The translations under genes and the position numbers were made by a program. A stretch of 55,877 nucleotides of DNA, from assembly GCA_035353175.1 (NCBI GenBank), contig DAOPZC010000029.1, positions 1 to 55,877 of the forward strand, given 5' to 3'. Under the pieces are notes generated by a model that made no database searches, had not been told where the DNA came from, and saw only the letters and a list, made by a program, of their open reading frames with translations. Position 1 is the stretch's first letter. Each line of letters opens with the position of its first letter. Positions 9,209 through 19,184 of the stretch are shown piece after piece. This stretch comes from DAOPZC01 sp035353175. Its GTDB lineage: Bacteria; Verrucomicrobiota; Kiritimatiellia; RFP12; UBA1067.

Positions 9209-11944
9209 ATGGACCCTGTACGCATAGATTTGCTTCCGCCGGAGATTCCGACGTGGACGGTGGCGCTGATAACGCTGGCCGCGTTCGGCCTCTGGCTTGG
9301 CGTGCGCGTGCTGACGCGTCGCGTCCGCGAGCGGATGCCGGCCTTCGGCGTGGTGGTGCCGCGCGCGCTATCGGCTGTGGCGGCGGCGTGGTGCCTGCTG
9401 CAGCTTCTGGGCCGTGCCGTGACGTATGCCTGCACATGGCCGCTCTGGGTGGCGGCCGTGATGCTGGGCCTCGGCGTCGAGACGGTGTCCGCCTGCTTCC
9501 ATCGCGAGCGGCGCACGCTGCCGCCGCGATCGGGCGTGGCGATCCTGGGGCTGCGCGCCGCGGCGATTGCGCTGTCGGTGCTGATCCTGATGCAGCCGGT
9601 GCTGGTGCGCTCCACGGGCAAGAAGATCACGCGGCGCGTGGCGGTGCTGGTGGACGAGTCGGACTCCATGCGTTTCACGGACCGGCAGTGGCTGCCGGGC
9701 GAGCGGCTGGCGTGGGCCGCGCACATCGGACGGCTGGGCGACGCGCAGCGGGCCGAATTCGCCGGCGAGAAGAGCGACGCGCAGACGCTTTGGGACCGTT
9801 TGCCGGAAACAGACCGTACGGCGGTGAGCGGCGTGTGCGAGACGTCGCGCGTGGCGCTGGCATGTGACCTTCTGAAAAGGGCGGGCGCGGATGGCGAGTC
9901 CCTCCTCGCCAAACTCGGCAACCGCTATGATCTGGATTTGTTCACGTTCGGACGCGGTCTCGCGCGCGCCGCCGAGGCGGAGATCGGACAGGCTCTCGTC
10001 TCTACCGGGACCGTCACCTTCGCGCAGCGGTATTTCCGTTCGGCGACCGACATCACGGCGGCGTTGGAAGGTGTGCTGAAAGAGATACCCTCCGAACAGC
10101 TCGCGGGTGTGCTGGTGCTGAGCGACGGCATTCACAACGCGGACGCTTCGGTGCTGCCGGTCACGCGGCGGTTCGGTGCCCAAGGCGTGCCGGTGTGCGG
10201 CGTGATGATCGGCGGTACGCGCCTGCCGTTTGACATCGCGCTGGCGGATGTGATTGCGCCGGAATCGATCTTCTTGGGGGACCGCGTGCGGATGATTGCG
10301 AGCGTCAAGGCCACGGGCGCGATCGGAAAGAAGATGAAAGTGAGCCTCCTCTGCGGCGACGAGGTGGTGGAAGAGTCTGCCCTCGAAATTTCTTCTGACG
10401 ACTGGCAGCGGGAAATCCGGCTGGCGCACGAGCCGAAGACCAACGGCGTGGTCCGCTACGAAGTGCGCGCCGAAACGCTGGAGGGTGAACTGTTCAGCGA
10501 CAACAACGCCTGGCGCTCGGACGTGGCGGTGAGCGATGACCGCATCAACGTGCTGCTGGTGGATGATTCGCCGCGCTGGGAGTTTCGCTACTTGCGCAAC
10601 CTTTTCTTTGGGCGCGATAAGTCGGTGCACCTCCAGTCTTGGCTGGTGCACCCGGATAAACTCGTCGGCGCCGCCGAAGGCGGGCTGCCGCCGGCTTCGG
10701 CCAGCCGCGCTTTCGGCGACGCGGAGTCGGGCGGATGGCCGGTGAGCCGCGCCGAGTGGCGGGCGTTCGACGTGATCATCTTGGGCGACCTGGACGCGGC
10801 CACGCTGACGCCGCAGGTGCAGGAGGAGATCCGCGCGTGCGTGGCGGACCGCGGGGCGCTGCTGGTCGTCATCGGCGGGCCGCGGGCCATGCCGCACGCG
10901 TTTCCGATGGATTCGCCGCTGGCCGGGCTGGTGCCGTTTACCGTGCGGGAGGAGGAGAGCTATTGGCAGGGGCCGGAGCAGGCCTATCGGTTGGCCCTGA
11001 CCCCGGCGGGCCAGTCCCATCCCGTGATGGTGCAGTCGGGCAGCCTGTCGGAGAACGAGGAGGTGTGGCGGTCGCTGCCGCCGTTCGACTGGCGCTTGCC
11101 GGTGACCGCGAAACCCGGCGCGGAAATCTTGGCGACCGCCGCGCCGGAGGACGGCGGGCAGGAGAAGGTTCTGACCGACGTGCGGCAGGCCGTGTCGCAT
11201 CTCGAGGACGTGATGCAGCACCGCGCGAAACTCGCGCTGATCGTGGCGCGGCGCGTGGGCCGCGGCAAGGTGCTGGGGATGGCATTCGACCGCACCTGGC
11301 GGCTGCGCTACCGCACCGGCGACGTGCGGCACCACCGTTTCTGGGGACAGGTGATGCGGTGGGGCTTGGGTGAGCGGCTGCGCGCGGGGCAGGAGCGTTT
11401 CCGCGCGGGCACCGACCGGCTGGTGTACGGCCCCGAAGATCCGGTCAACGTGATGGCGCGCGTGCTGAACGAGGATTTCTCTGGCGCGCCGGATGCGGCG
11501 CTCGAAGCCGTCCTGAAGAACGGCGAAGGGCGCGAGGTCACGCGTGTGAAGCTGGCACCGCGCGCCGGATCGCACGGGTTCTACGAAGCCGTGTTGCCGC
11601 CGCAGGGACAGGCCGGCGCGTGCCAACTCGACGTCGTGCGCACCGACACCGTCGCCCGCGAGCGCGTGGAGACCTCGTTCCTGGTCACGGCATCGCGCCG
11701 TCCGATCGAAATGGGCAACGTGCGGCCGGAGCGGGCTATGCTCGAAGCGCTGGCCAAAGGAACGGGCGGAAGAGTTGTCACGCCCGATGCGGCGCGGACG
11801 CTGGCGGAGGTGTTCGGCGAGGGCCGCCGCGTGGTGCAGGAACGGCGCGAGTACGCGCTGTGGAACAATCCCTATGTGCTGGTTCTGTTGGCCTTGTTGT
11901 TGACGGCCGAATGGCTGTTGCGTAAGAAGGGGGGCCTGGCGTGA
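9209..11944 (+). CDS. Second vWA-domain membrane protein with GATase1-like region
   Basis: A 911-residue membrane protein, organised like its upstream neighbour but without PA14. N-terminal hydrophobic segments lie at about 15-32, 45-75, 75-95 and 110-130. A vWA domain follows with MIDAS DESDS at residues 149-153. A later beta-rich part has a GATase1-like segment (VLLVDDSPRWEFRYLRNLF at about 448, then RGALLVVIGGPRAMPHAF). A final helix precedes the RKKGG tail. I prefer the ATG at 9209 because family N-termini begin close to the first helix. An in-frame GTG at 9149 has a better ribosome binding site (AGGAG, 9138-9142) and would add 20 residues. The stop overlaps the GTG start of the next gene, suggesting coupled translation. 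Confidence 0.85.
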   Translation: MDPVRIDLLPPEIPTWTVALITLAAFGLWLGVRVLTRRVRERMPAFGVVVPRALSAVAAAWCLLQLLGRAVTYACTWPLWVAAVMLGLGVETVSACFHRERRTLPPRSGVAILGLRAAAIALSVLILMQPVLVRSTGKKITRRVAVLVDESDSMRFTDRQWLPGERLAWAAHIGRLGDAQRAEFAGEKSDAQTLWDRLPETDRTAVSGVCETSRVALACDLLKRAGADGESLLAKLGNRYDLDLFTFGRGLARAAEAEIGQALVSTGTVTFAQRYFRSATDITAALEGVLKEIPSEQLAGVLVLSDGIHNADASVLPVTRRFGAQGVPVCGVMIGGTRLPFDIALADVIAPESIFLGDRVRMIASVKATGAIGKKMKVSLLCGDEVVEESALEISSDDWQREIRLAHEPKTNGVVRYEVRAETLEGELFSDNNAWRSDVAVSDDRINVLLVDDSPRWEFRYLRNLFFGRDKSVHLQSWLVHPDKLVGAAEGGLPPASASRAFGDAESGGWPVSRAEWRAFDVIILGDLDAATLTPQVQEEIRACVADRGALLVVIGGPRAMPHAFPMDSPLAGLVPFTVREEESYWQGPEQAYRLALTPAGQSHPVMVQSGSLSENEEVWRSLPPFDWRLPVTAKPGAEILATAAPEDGGQEKVLTDVRQAVSHLEDVMQHRAKLALIVARRVGRGKVLGMAFDRTWRLRYRTGDVRHHRFWGQVMRWGLGERLRAGQERFRAGTDRLVYGPEDPVNVMARVLNEDFSGAPDAALEAVLKNGEGREVTRVKLAPRAGSHGFYEAVLPPQGQAGACQLDVVRTDTVARERVETSFLVTASRRPIEMGNVRPERAMLEALAKGTGGRVVTPDAARTLAEVFGEGRRVVQERREYALWNNPYVLVLLALLLTAEWLLRKKGGLA

Positions 11945-14900
11945 GTGGCGCAAACAATCTTCCGCCCGAACTGACGGCGCAGCTCAAGCGGATGGTCCGG
12001 CGCGTGAAGGCGATCCTGCTGGCGCGCGGCCTTCTGGCCGTGGCGGCGGTGATGGTCGGGGCCGTGTTGGCGATCATGGCGATCGACGCGGCGGTCGTGC
12101 TGTGCCATCCGGCGGTACGGTGGGCCTTTTCGCTGGCGGGGCTGGCGCTGGTCGCGGCGACGGCCTGGACTCTGCTGGTCCTTCCCCTGGCACGTCCGCT
12201 GACCCTGACGCGCATGGCCCGCGTGCTGGAGACGCGCCATCCCGACATGCAGGAGCGAATCAGCTCGGCGATCGAATTGGCCGAGCACGGCGGCTCCGAT
12301 GCGGAGCGCGCTTCGGCCGAGTTGATCGCGCTTTTGACGCGGGACGCCAAGAGCGACCTGGCCGGCATGCGTCCGCGGCAGGAGTTCACGGTGCGCACGG
12401 TCAAGCCGTTCCTCAAAGCGGCGGTCTGCGTCCTGGTGGTGCTCGGCGCCCTGTTCGCGGTCTGGCCGCAGCAGAGCTGGCTGCTGCTCCTGAGGGCCAT
12501 CGCGCCGCACCGCGAGTTCGACACGTTGCTGGCGAGCGTGCTGGAGGTGAAGCCGGGCGACGTCATGCAGTTGGCGCAGACGCCGCTGCGCATCGCGGTC
12601 AAGGCCCCCGAGCGCCACGGGCTGCGGGCCGAAATCCATTTCACGCGGCTCGGCGGGCGCAAGACGGTGGAGCGCATGAAGCGGCTCTCGGCGCCGGGAG
12701 CGGACCCCGTGACGTATGAATTGGAGATCCCTTCCGTCGAGGAGAGTTTCGAATACCGGGTGCGGTATGGCAACGGCTACACGCGCCCCTACAGCCTCTT
12801 GGTCGTGGCCGAGCCGCGCGTGGCCGAGACGCGCGTGAGCTATGCCTATCCGGCCTATACGGGCCTGTTGGCTACGCAGCAGGTGGGCGAGGCTCAGGCG
12901 ATCGCGGCGGTGGCTGGCACGCGCATCCGCATCGAGAGCGTTTTCGGCCGCGCCTGCGAAGCGGCGTTGCACATCAACGCGCTGACGCTGCGGCTGCCGG
13001 GAGGGCCGGTGTCCAACGGCGTCTGGCTCCAGACGATGAGCACCAACCGCACGGGGCGCTGGGCGCTGACGCTCCGCGACGCGTACGGTTTCACCAACCG
13101 CCCCGCCTGGGCGGCGTATACCGCCGTGCCGGACCGTCCGCCGGAAGTCGCGCTGGCGACGCCGGAGGCCGCGAGACTGCACATACCCCCTTACGACCGG
13201 TTGGTGTGCAAGGGCGAGGCGTCCGACGATTTCGGTTTCGGCGAAATGGCGATGATGATCCGTTCGGAGAAGGCGGGCGATCGCGCCATGCCGCTCAAAG
13301 CCGCCCGTCTGTCTGCCGCGCGTGTGGCGCTGGAGGGCATCCCCGACTTGCAGGCGTTGTTCGACCAGGGGATACGGTCTTTCAAGCTCTCGTTCCGCGT
13401 GGCCGACAATTTGCCGCCCGAATTGGGCGGTCCGCAAGTCCGCGAGAGCCGCGCGATCGCCGTGACGCTCGACATGGGCGCCCGTACGGTGCGCGAGCAG
13501 GTGCGCGAGGCGGCCCGCAGAGAACTCGAGGAGCAGCTGCGCAAGACGGCTCAGGATTTACACGAGGCCGCGAATCGCGTGGCGCAAGAGAAATGGACGT
13601 TCGACAAGCCCGAGCTGCCCGAGCGGGCGACCGAGAAACTGGAGCAGGCGCGCGAGGCCGCGGTGAAGGCCGAAGAACGGATGGAGCGGGCCGCGCAAGC
13701 CACGGCGGAGACGCCCTTCGCGGCTTTCGCAAAACAGATCCTCGACGTGCGCGACGAGAAGGTCGAGCCCGCGTTCGAGAAGCTGGAAAAAATTCCGGTG
13801 ATCGAGGCGAGCCAGCGCAAGCAGTTGGGCGAAGAGACGGAGCGGGCGTTCCGCGAGGCGGCGGAGAAAGTCAACGATTTGGTGAACCGGGTCTTGCAGG
13901 AAGAGAACCGCAAGCAGGAGCAACAAAGTCAGCTCGGTGAACTGGCGCAGCGCGAGGCTGCTCTGGCGGCGCAGGCGGAAGCGGCCAAAATGGATAAGCA
14001 GGAGATGCAGCAGTGGGCCAACCGCCAGACGGAAGCCGAGCAGAAGATGTGGCAGGCCAAGCCGCAGATGGAAGACGCCGCGTTCAACAAAGCGCTGGAG
14101 GAGGTCCGGCTGGCGCGCGAGGCCATGCTGCAGGCGGAGCGGGCCGTGACGCCCGAGGCGGACCAGGCGCTGCGGCGCGAGGAATACGCGGCGAAAGAGG
14201 CCGCGCAGGCGGCGGCGCTGGCGGAACAGGCCGCGGAACAGGCGCTTGAGGCCACCGAAAAAGCTGAGGACTTCGCCATGGCGCGCGCCGCTTCCGACGC
14301 GGTGCGGAAAGCGGCCGAAGAAACGGCGGCGGCGGCGGAGAAAGCGGAGCGGTCCGCGCAGGCGGCACGGCAGGCGGCTGAGAAGCGGCAAGCCAACGAA
14401 ACGGTGGCTGACGCGGCGGCGCGCAAAGCGGTTGCCGAACAGGCCGCGCAGGCGGCGGAGAAAGCGGCGCAGGCTGCGCGGGAAGCCGAGCAGGCCGCCG
14501 CAGAGGCGCAGCAGGCCGCAGAGGCGCAACAGGCGGGACAGAACGAGCAGGCTGCGGCGGCAGGAAAAAAGGCCGATGCGCAGGCTCAGGCCGCGGAGAC
14601 GACCTCCCGGCAGGCCAATGCGGACGCGGTGGAGGCGGCGCGCGAGGCGGACCGCCGCGGCATGGAGAAGTCTGCCGAGGCCGGACAGCTCGCTTCCGAG
14701 TCGGCGGCGTTTTCGCAGCGGGCGGCAGATCTCGCCCAAGAGGCTGCGCAGAAGGCGGCGGCCGCCGCCGCGTTGCCCGGGGCCCAGAAAGGCGAGGCGG
14801 AGAAAGCGGCGCGGGGGCTTTCGGAACAGTCCAGACAGGTGGCAGCCGAAGCCAAGGAGAAGGCGGCCCTGGCCGCGCAGCGCGCCAAGGAACAGCTCGA

Positions 14901-15966
14901 GCAGGAGGCGCAGTCGGAAAAAGCGGCGGCGGCCCGGCAAGCCACGCCCGAAGCGGTGACCCGGCAGGCGCGCGAGGCGGTGGCGCAGGCTCAGGAGGCG
15001 GCGTCCGCCGCGCGGCAGGCCGTCGCCGCGGCACAGGAAGCCGTGGCCGTTGCGAAAGAGGCTTTGCCGCTGAAACAGGCGTTGGCGGAAAAAATGGCCG
15101 ATGCGGCGACGTTGGCCGAGCGGGCGGCTGAACTGGCCGGCCAGTCCGGCGAGCGTACGCGTCAGGCGGAGGCCGCCGAACTGGGCGAAACGAGGGAGCG
15201 GTCCGAGACGCGCCAGGCGATGCAGGAGGCACAGGCGGCGGCTGCGCTGGCGCAGGAGGCGGCTGCGCTGGCCAAACTGGGCGCGCAGGAGACCGCCGGC
15301 GAAATGGCCGCGCTCAAGCAGGCCTCCGCGGCGGCGGCGCAGGTGGCCGCGCAGCAGGCCTCCCATGCGGCACAGGAGGCGGAACAGGCCAACAAGGTCG
15401 CGAAAGGTCTGGAACCCTTGCAGGAGGCCGCAGCCCAGAGCGCGCAGTCGGCCCGCCTGACGGGCGAGGCCGCGGCGCTGGCGCAACAGGCCCTGCAGAC
15501 CTCCGAGAAGGCTTCGGCGGCGACGGACGCGCAGGCGGCCGGCGAGGCGCGGTCGGGGCAGTCCAAGGCGCGGCAGGCGCTGGAACTGGCCCGGCTGGCG
15601 CGTGAGCGGGCGGCGGCGCGCGAGGCGGCGGACGCCCCGCAGCGGGCGGCGGCGGACAAGGCGCGGCAGGTGGCCGCAGCGGTGAACGCCGCGGTGGAAG
15701 ACCAGGCCACGCGGGACGCGGAAGCCTGGGCCATGGCGCAGGGCCGCTTGGGCGGCACGACGCGACGCGCCGCCGCAGGGGAGGGATCGGGCGGCGCCGG
15801 CCGCACGCCGCGCGTTCCTGTCAACCAGGATTGGATCCGTTTCCGCGGCGAAGCGGGGTCCGAGGCCTACGAGGAGATGCTGAAGAAGACCCCCGCCGAG
15901 TACCGCGAGTTGGTGAAAGAATATTTCGAGGAGCTGACGCGCGAGGGACAGGACGCCCGCCAATGA
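11941..15966 (+). CDS. DUF4175-like membrane protein with ~590-residue Ala/Gln/Glu-rich helical region
   Basis: A 1341-residue protein. Residues about 24-47, 57-80 and 155-175 are membrane helices. Residues about 180-510 form a beta-rich periplasmic part, as in DUF4175 family proteins. From about 515 the sequence is charged helix. From about 671 to 1260 it is almost only Ala, Gln, Glu, Lys and Arg (AAQAAEKAAQAAREAEQAAA-type) and must be a very long helix or coiled coil. The C-terminal segment (NQDWIRFRGEAGSEAYEEML, then EYRELVKEYFEELTREG) returns to ordinary sequence and looks like a conserved tail of the family. It starts at GTG 11941, overlapping the upstream stop (GTGA). Last gene of the MoxR operon. 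The role is unknown; a structural or scaffold partner of the vWA proteins is plausible. Confidence 0.85.
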   Translation: MSGANNLPPELTAQLKRMVRRVKAILLARGLLAVAAVMVGAVLAIMAIDAAVVLCHPAVRWAFSLAGLALVAATAWTLLVLPLARPLTLTRMARVLETRHPDMQERISSAIELAEHGGSDAERASAELIALLTRDAKSDLAGMRPRQEFTVRTVKPFLKAAVCVLVVLGALFAVWPQQSWLLLLRAIAPHREFDTLLASVLEVKPGDVMQLAQTPLRIAVKAPERHGLRAEIHFTRLGGRKTVERMKRLSAPGADPVTYELEIPSVEESFEYRVRYGNGYTRPYSLLVVAEPRVAETRVSYAYPAYTGLLATQQVGEAQAIAAVAGTRIRIESVFGRACEAALHINALTLRLPGGPVSNGVWLQTMSTNRTGRWALTLRDAYGFTNRPAWAAYTAVPDRPPEVALATPEAARLHIPPYDRLVCKGEASDDFGFGEMAMMIRSEKAGDRAMPLKAARLSAARVALEGIPDLQALFDQGIRSFKLSFRVADNLPPELGGPQVRESRAIAVTLDMGARTVREQVREAARRELEEQLRKTAQDLHEAANRVAQEKWTFDKPELPERATEKLEQAREAAVKAEERMERAAQATAETPFAAFAKQILDVRDEKVEPAFEKLEKIPVIEASQRKQLGEETERAFREAAEKVNDLVNRVLQEENRKQEQQSQLGELAQREAALAAQAEAAKMDKQEMQQWANRQTEAEQKMWQAKPQMEDAAFNKALEEVRLAREAMLQAERAVTPEADQALRREEYAAKEAAQAAALAEQAAEQALEATEKAEDFAMARAASDAVRKAAEETAAAAEKAERSAQAARQAAEKRQANETVADAAARKAVAEQAAQAAEKAAQAAREAEQAAAEAQQAAEAQQAGQNEQAAAAGKKADAQAQAAETTSRQANADAVEAAREADRRGMEKSAEAGQLASESAAFSQRAADLAQEAAQKAAAAAALPGAQKGEAEKAARGLSEQSRQVAAEAKEKAALAAQRAKEQLEQEAQSEKAAAARQATPEAVTRQAREAVAQAQEAASAARQAVAAAQEAVAVAKEALPLKQALAEKMADAATLAERAAELAGQSGERTRQAEAAELGETRERSETRQAMQEAQAAAALAQEAAALAKLGAQETAGEMAALKQASAAAAQVAAQQASHAAQEAEQANKVAKGLEPLQEAAAQSAQSARLTGEAAALAQQALQTSEKASAATDAQAAGEARSGQSKARQALELARLARERAAAREAADAPQRAAADKARQVAAAVNAAVEDQATRDAEAWAMAQGRLGGTTRRAAAGEGSGGAGRTPRVPVNQDWIRFRGEAGSEAYEEMLKKTPAEYRELVKEYFEELTREGQDARQ

Positions 15967-15978
15967 AGGGCGGATGCG

Positions 15979-16020
15979 AAAAAGACCGGCAACCACGTCG
16001 TGGCGTCCGGTCTTCTTTTT
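15979..16020. terminator. Bidirectional terminator between the MoxR operon and infA
   Basis: Stem AAGACCGG (15982-15989) / CCGGTCTT (16007-16014) with an inner stem CCAC (15993-15996) / GTGG (16000-16003). T residues follow on the plus strand (16016-16020). A residues at 15979-15983 give a U-tract when read from the minus strand. It can therefore end transcription both of the 11941-15966 gene and of infA. Confidence 0.85.
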
Positions 16021-16044
16021 CGGATGGGTTTAACCCGTCGCGGA

Positions 16045-16266
16045 TCACGTCTTGTGACGGTAAATGATGCGTCCTTTGGTCAGGTCGTAAGGCGAGATCT
16101 CCAGCGTCACTTTGTCGCCCGCCGCGATCTTGATGAAGAACTTGCGCATCTTGCCAGAGATGTGAGCCAACACCTCGTGTCCGTTCTCCAGCTTCACCTT
16201 GTACATAGTGGCGGGCAGGACCTTGACCACGACTCCAATCACCTCAATGGCATCATCACTCGGCAT
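16045..16266 (-). CDS. infA: Translation initiation factor IF-1
   Basis: A 73-residue OB-fold protein with the IF-1 pattern: EVIGVVVKVLPATMYKVKLENGHEVLAHISGKMRKFFIKI, then GDKVTLEISPYDLTKGRIIYRHK. IF-1 binds the ribosomal A site during initiation. The ATG at 16266-16264 has a ribosome binding site read as AAGGACGGAG on the minus strand (about 16270-16279). The gene stands alone, about 14 kb from the secY end of the ribosomal operon, where infA often sits. It is divergent from dnaX, has a good promoter candidate at 16302-16330 and shares the terminator at 15979-16020. Confidence 0.96.
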   Translation of the reverse strand: MPSDDAIEVIGVVVKVLPATMYKVKLENGHEVLAHISGKMRKFFIKIAAGDKVTLEISPYDLTKGRIIYRHKT

Positions 16267-16301
16267 AGAACTCCGTCCTTAAGAATTAGTAATCAATATT
16301 T

Positions 16302-16330
16302 AATGTAACACGGGCTACGGCCGTTGACAA
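16302..16330 (-). promoter_or_regulatory. Candidate infA promoter
   Basis: Read on the minus strand: TTGTCA (-35, bases 16330-16325), 17-base spacer, TACATT (-10, bases 16307-16302), 35 bases before the infA ATG. The -35 bases read TTGACA (16324-16329) on the plus strand, the perfect -35 consensus, but no convincing -10 follows it for dnaX. Confidence 0.5.
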
Positions 16331-16400
16331 GCCTTGCGGTGAATTTCTTCCATGATTTCCTTTGCTTCCGGTTGGGCAAAAGGTAAACTCCTTTTCCGTT

Positions 16401-17690
<1,290 letters not shown>

Positions 17691-17723
17691 AGCGATCCGG
17701 TAAAGAGGGCGGCCGGTTCTGCC

Positions 17724-19004
17724 TCAGGCCTTGTCGACGCGGAAAACGCGTTTGGCCTTGCCTTCGCTGCGCGGCAGGGTGCCGGGCTTGAAGATGTCGC
17801 CTTTCGGGCTGAAGCCGAGCACCTCTTTCAGGTGCTTTTCGACCATGTAGCCGGTGACCCCGTCCAGCGCCTCGACGTTGACGCGCACGTCGGTCACGCC
17901 GTGGTCGTTTTCGAGGATGATCTGGTACTCGGGCAGCACGCCGGGAATCTCCATCAGCGCCTGTTCCACCTGCTTCGGAAAGAAGTTCACGCCCTTGACG
18001 ATCAGCATGTCGTCGCAACGGCCCATGATGCGGTCGATGCGCAGGCTGGTGCGGCCGCAGGCGCAGCGCTCGCGGCTCACGATGCGCGACAAGTCGCGCG
18101 TGCGGTAGCGGATCACCGGGATCGACTCGCGCGTGAGCGAGGTGAAGATCACCTCGCCGATGGCGCCGTCCGGCAGCGCCGCGCCGGTTTCCGGATCCAC
18201 GATCTCGGTGAGGTACTGGTCCTCCCACACATGGATGCCGCAGCGCGCCTCGCAGTCCATGCCGGTCGTGCCCACGCCGCCGGTTTCGGTCATGCCGTAG
18301 ATGTCGAAGGCCCGGATGCCGAGGCGCGACTCCACGCGGTTGCGCATCTCGTCGGAGAACGACTCCGCGCCGAAGATGCCGACCTTGAGGTCCGGCAGCG
18401 CCAGGCCTTTCTCGTCCAGCAGCTCGATGATGCGTGCCGCGTACGACACGACCGCGCCCATGCCTTTGACCTTGAAGTCGCGCATCAGCATGATCTGCCG
18501 CGCGGTGTTGCCCGAGCTTGCGGGCAGGGCGAAGAGCCCCGCGCGCCGCGCGCCGTGGTAAAAGCCGAAGCCGCCGTTGAAAAGGCCGAAGGTCGGCATG
18601 ATTTGGATCGCGTCGCCCGGCTGCAGCCCGGCCATGACCTGGCAGCGCGCCATGCACTCCGCCCACTGCGCCAGATCGGCCTCGGTGTAGGCCATCACCA
18701 CCGGCGTGCCGGTGGAGCCGGAACTCATGTGCATCTCGCGGATCGAGGCGCGCGGCATGCAGAGCATGTTCAGCGGATACTGGTCGCGGAAATCATCCTT
18801 CGTCAGGAACGGCAATTCGGTGATGTCGCCGAGCGATCGGATGTCGCCGGGCTCGACGCCGACCTCCGTCAGCTTCCGGCGATAGAACTCGTTGTTTGCC
18901 CAGACGTGCTTGACCGTCCACTGCAACCCTTTCAACTGCACCGCCGACAACTCATCGCGGGACATCGTCTCGGCCCGCTCGTTCCAAAACCGGAGTCTGT
19001 TCAT
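17724..19004 (-). CDS. Phenylacetate-CoA ligase family protein (PaaK-type, AMP-forming)
   Basis: A 426-residue adenylate-forming enzyme with the PaaK family length and pattern: WNERAETMSRDEL at the start, the P-loop SSGSTGTP at residues 94-101, YGMTETGG at about 236-243, and the C-terminal SEGKAKRVFRVDKA with the late lysine. It would activate an aryl-acetate-type acid with ATP and CoA in the cytoplasm. In many anaerobes such genes pair with indolepyruvate oxidoreductase (iorAB). No such partner is in this window, and the gene is monocistronic and convergent with dnaX. Ribosome binding site AGAGGA precedes the ATG. The true acid substrate is not certain. Confidence 0.88.
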   Translation of the reverse strand: MNRLRFWNERAETMSRDELSAVQLKGLQWTVKHVWANNEFYRRKLTEVGVEPGDIRSLGDITELPFLTKDDFRDQYPLNMLCMPRASIREMHMSSGSTGTPVVMAYTEADLAQWAECMARCQVMAGLQPGDAIQIMPTFGLFNGGFGFYHGARRAGLFALPASSGNTARQIMLMRDFKVKGMGAVVSYAARIIELLDEKGLALPDLKVGIFGAESFSDEMRNRVESRLGIRAFDIYGMTETGGVGTTGMDCEARCGIHVWEDQYLTEIVDPETGAALPDGAIGEVIFTSLTRESIPVIRYRTRDLSRIVSRERCACGRTSLRIDRIMGRCDDMLIVKGVNFFPKQVEQALMEIPGVLPEYQIILENDHGVTDVRVNVEALDGVTGYMVEKHLKEVLGFSPKGDIFKPGTLPRSEGKAKRVFRVDKA

Positions 19005-19129
19005 TCCTCTGCCCTCTGCATACTGCCGGCGCGGCCGGCTTTCCTGTTCCGATAAATAGAAACTATCCTACCGCTTCAAGCGGTCTTGGGCAATCCCGAT
19101 TTCGCGCTGGAAACGGGTTCAATAGACGT

Positions 19130-19157
19130 TTGTAGAAAAGACATAATCTGATATACT
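19130..19157 (+). promoter_or_regulatory. Candidate promoter of the SHD1/GH141-like gene pair
   Basis: TTGTAG (19130-19135), 16-base spacer, TATACT (19152-19157, five of six -10 bases), 27 bases before the ATG at 19185. A GGAG ribosome binding site lies at 19174-19177. Confidence 0.5.
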
Positions 19158-19184
19158 GTCGCCATCTGAAAACGGAGTCCTGTT

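Noticed and set aside
13558..15996. An 812-residue open frame on the minus strand opposite the Ala-rich gene
   Set aside because: It is the mirror of GCG/GCC/CAG-rich codons, giving Arg/Leu-rich sequence without domains or a ribosome binding site. The plus-strand gene is supported by operon overlap and DUF4175-like sequence.
16267..16400. Signal recognition particle RNA next to dnaX
   Set aside because: The gene is often near dnaX, but the conserved GGAAGGAAGCAG-type apical loop is not present on either strand here.
19108..19130. A tRNA T-loop-like GGGTTCAAT upstream of the SHD1 gene
   Set aside because: The flanking bases cannot form a T stem, and no acceptor or anticodon arm could be drawn around it.
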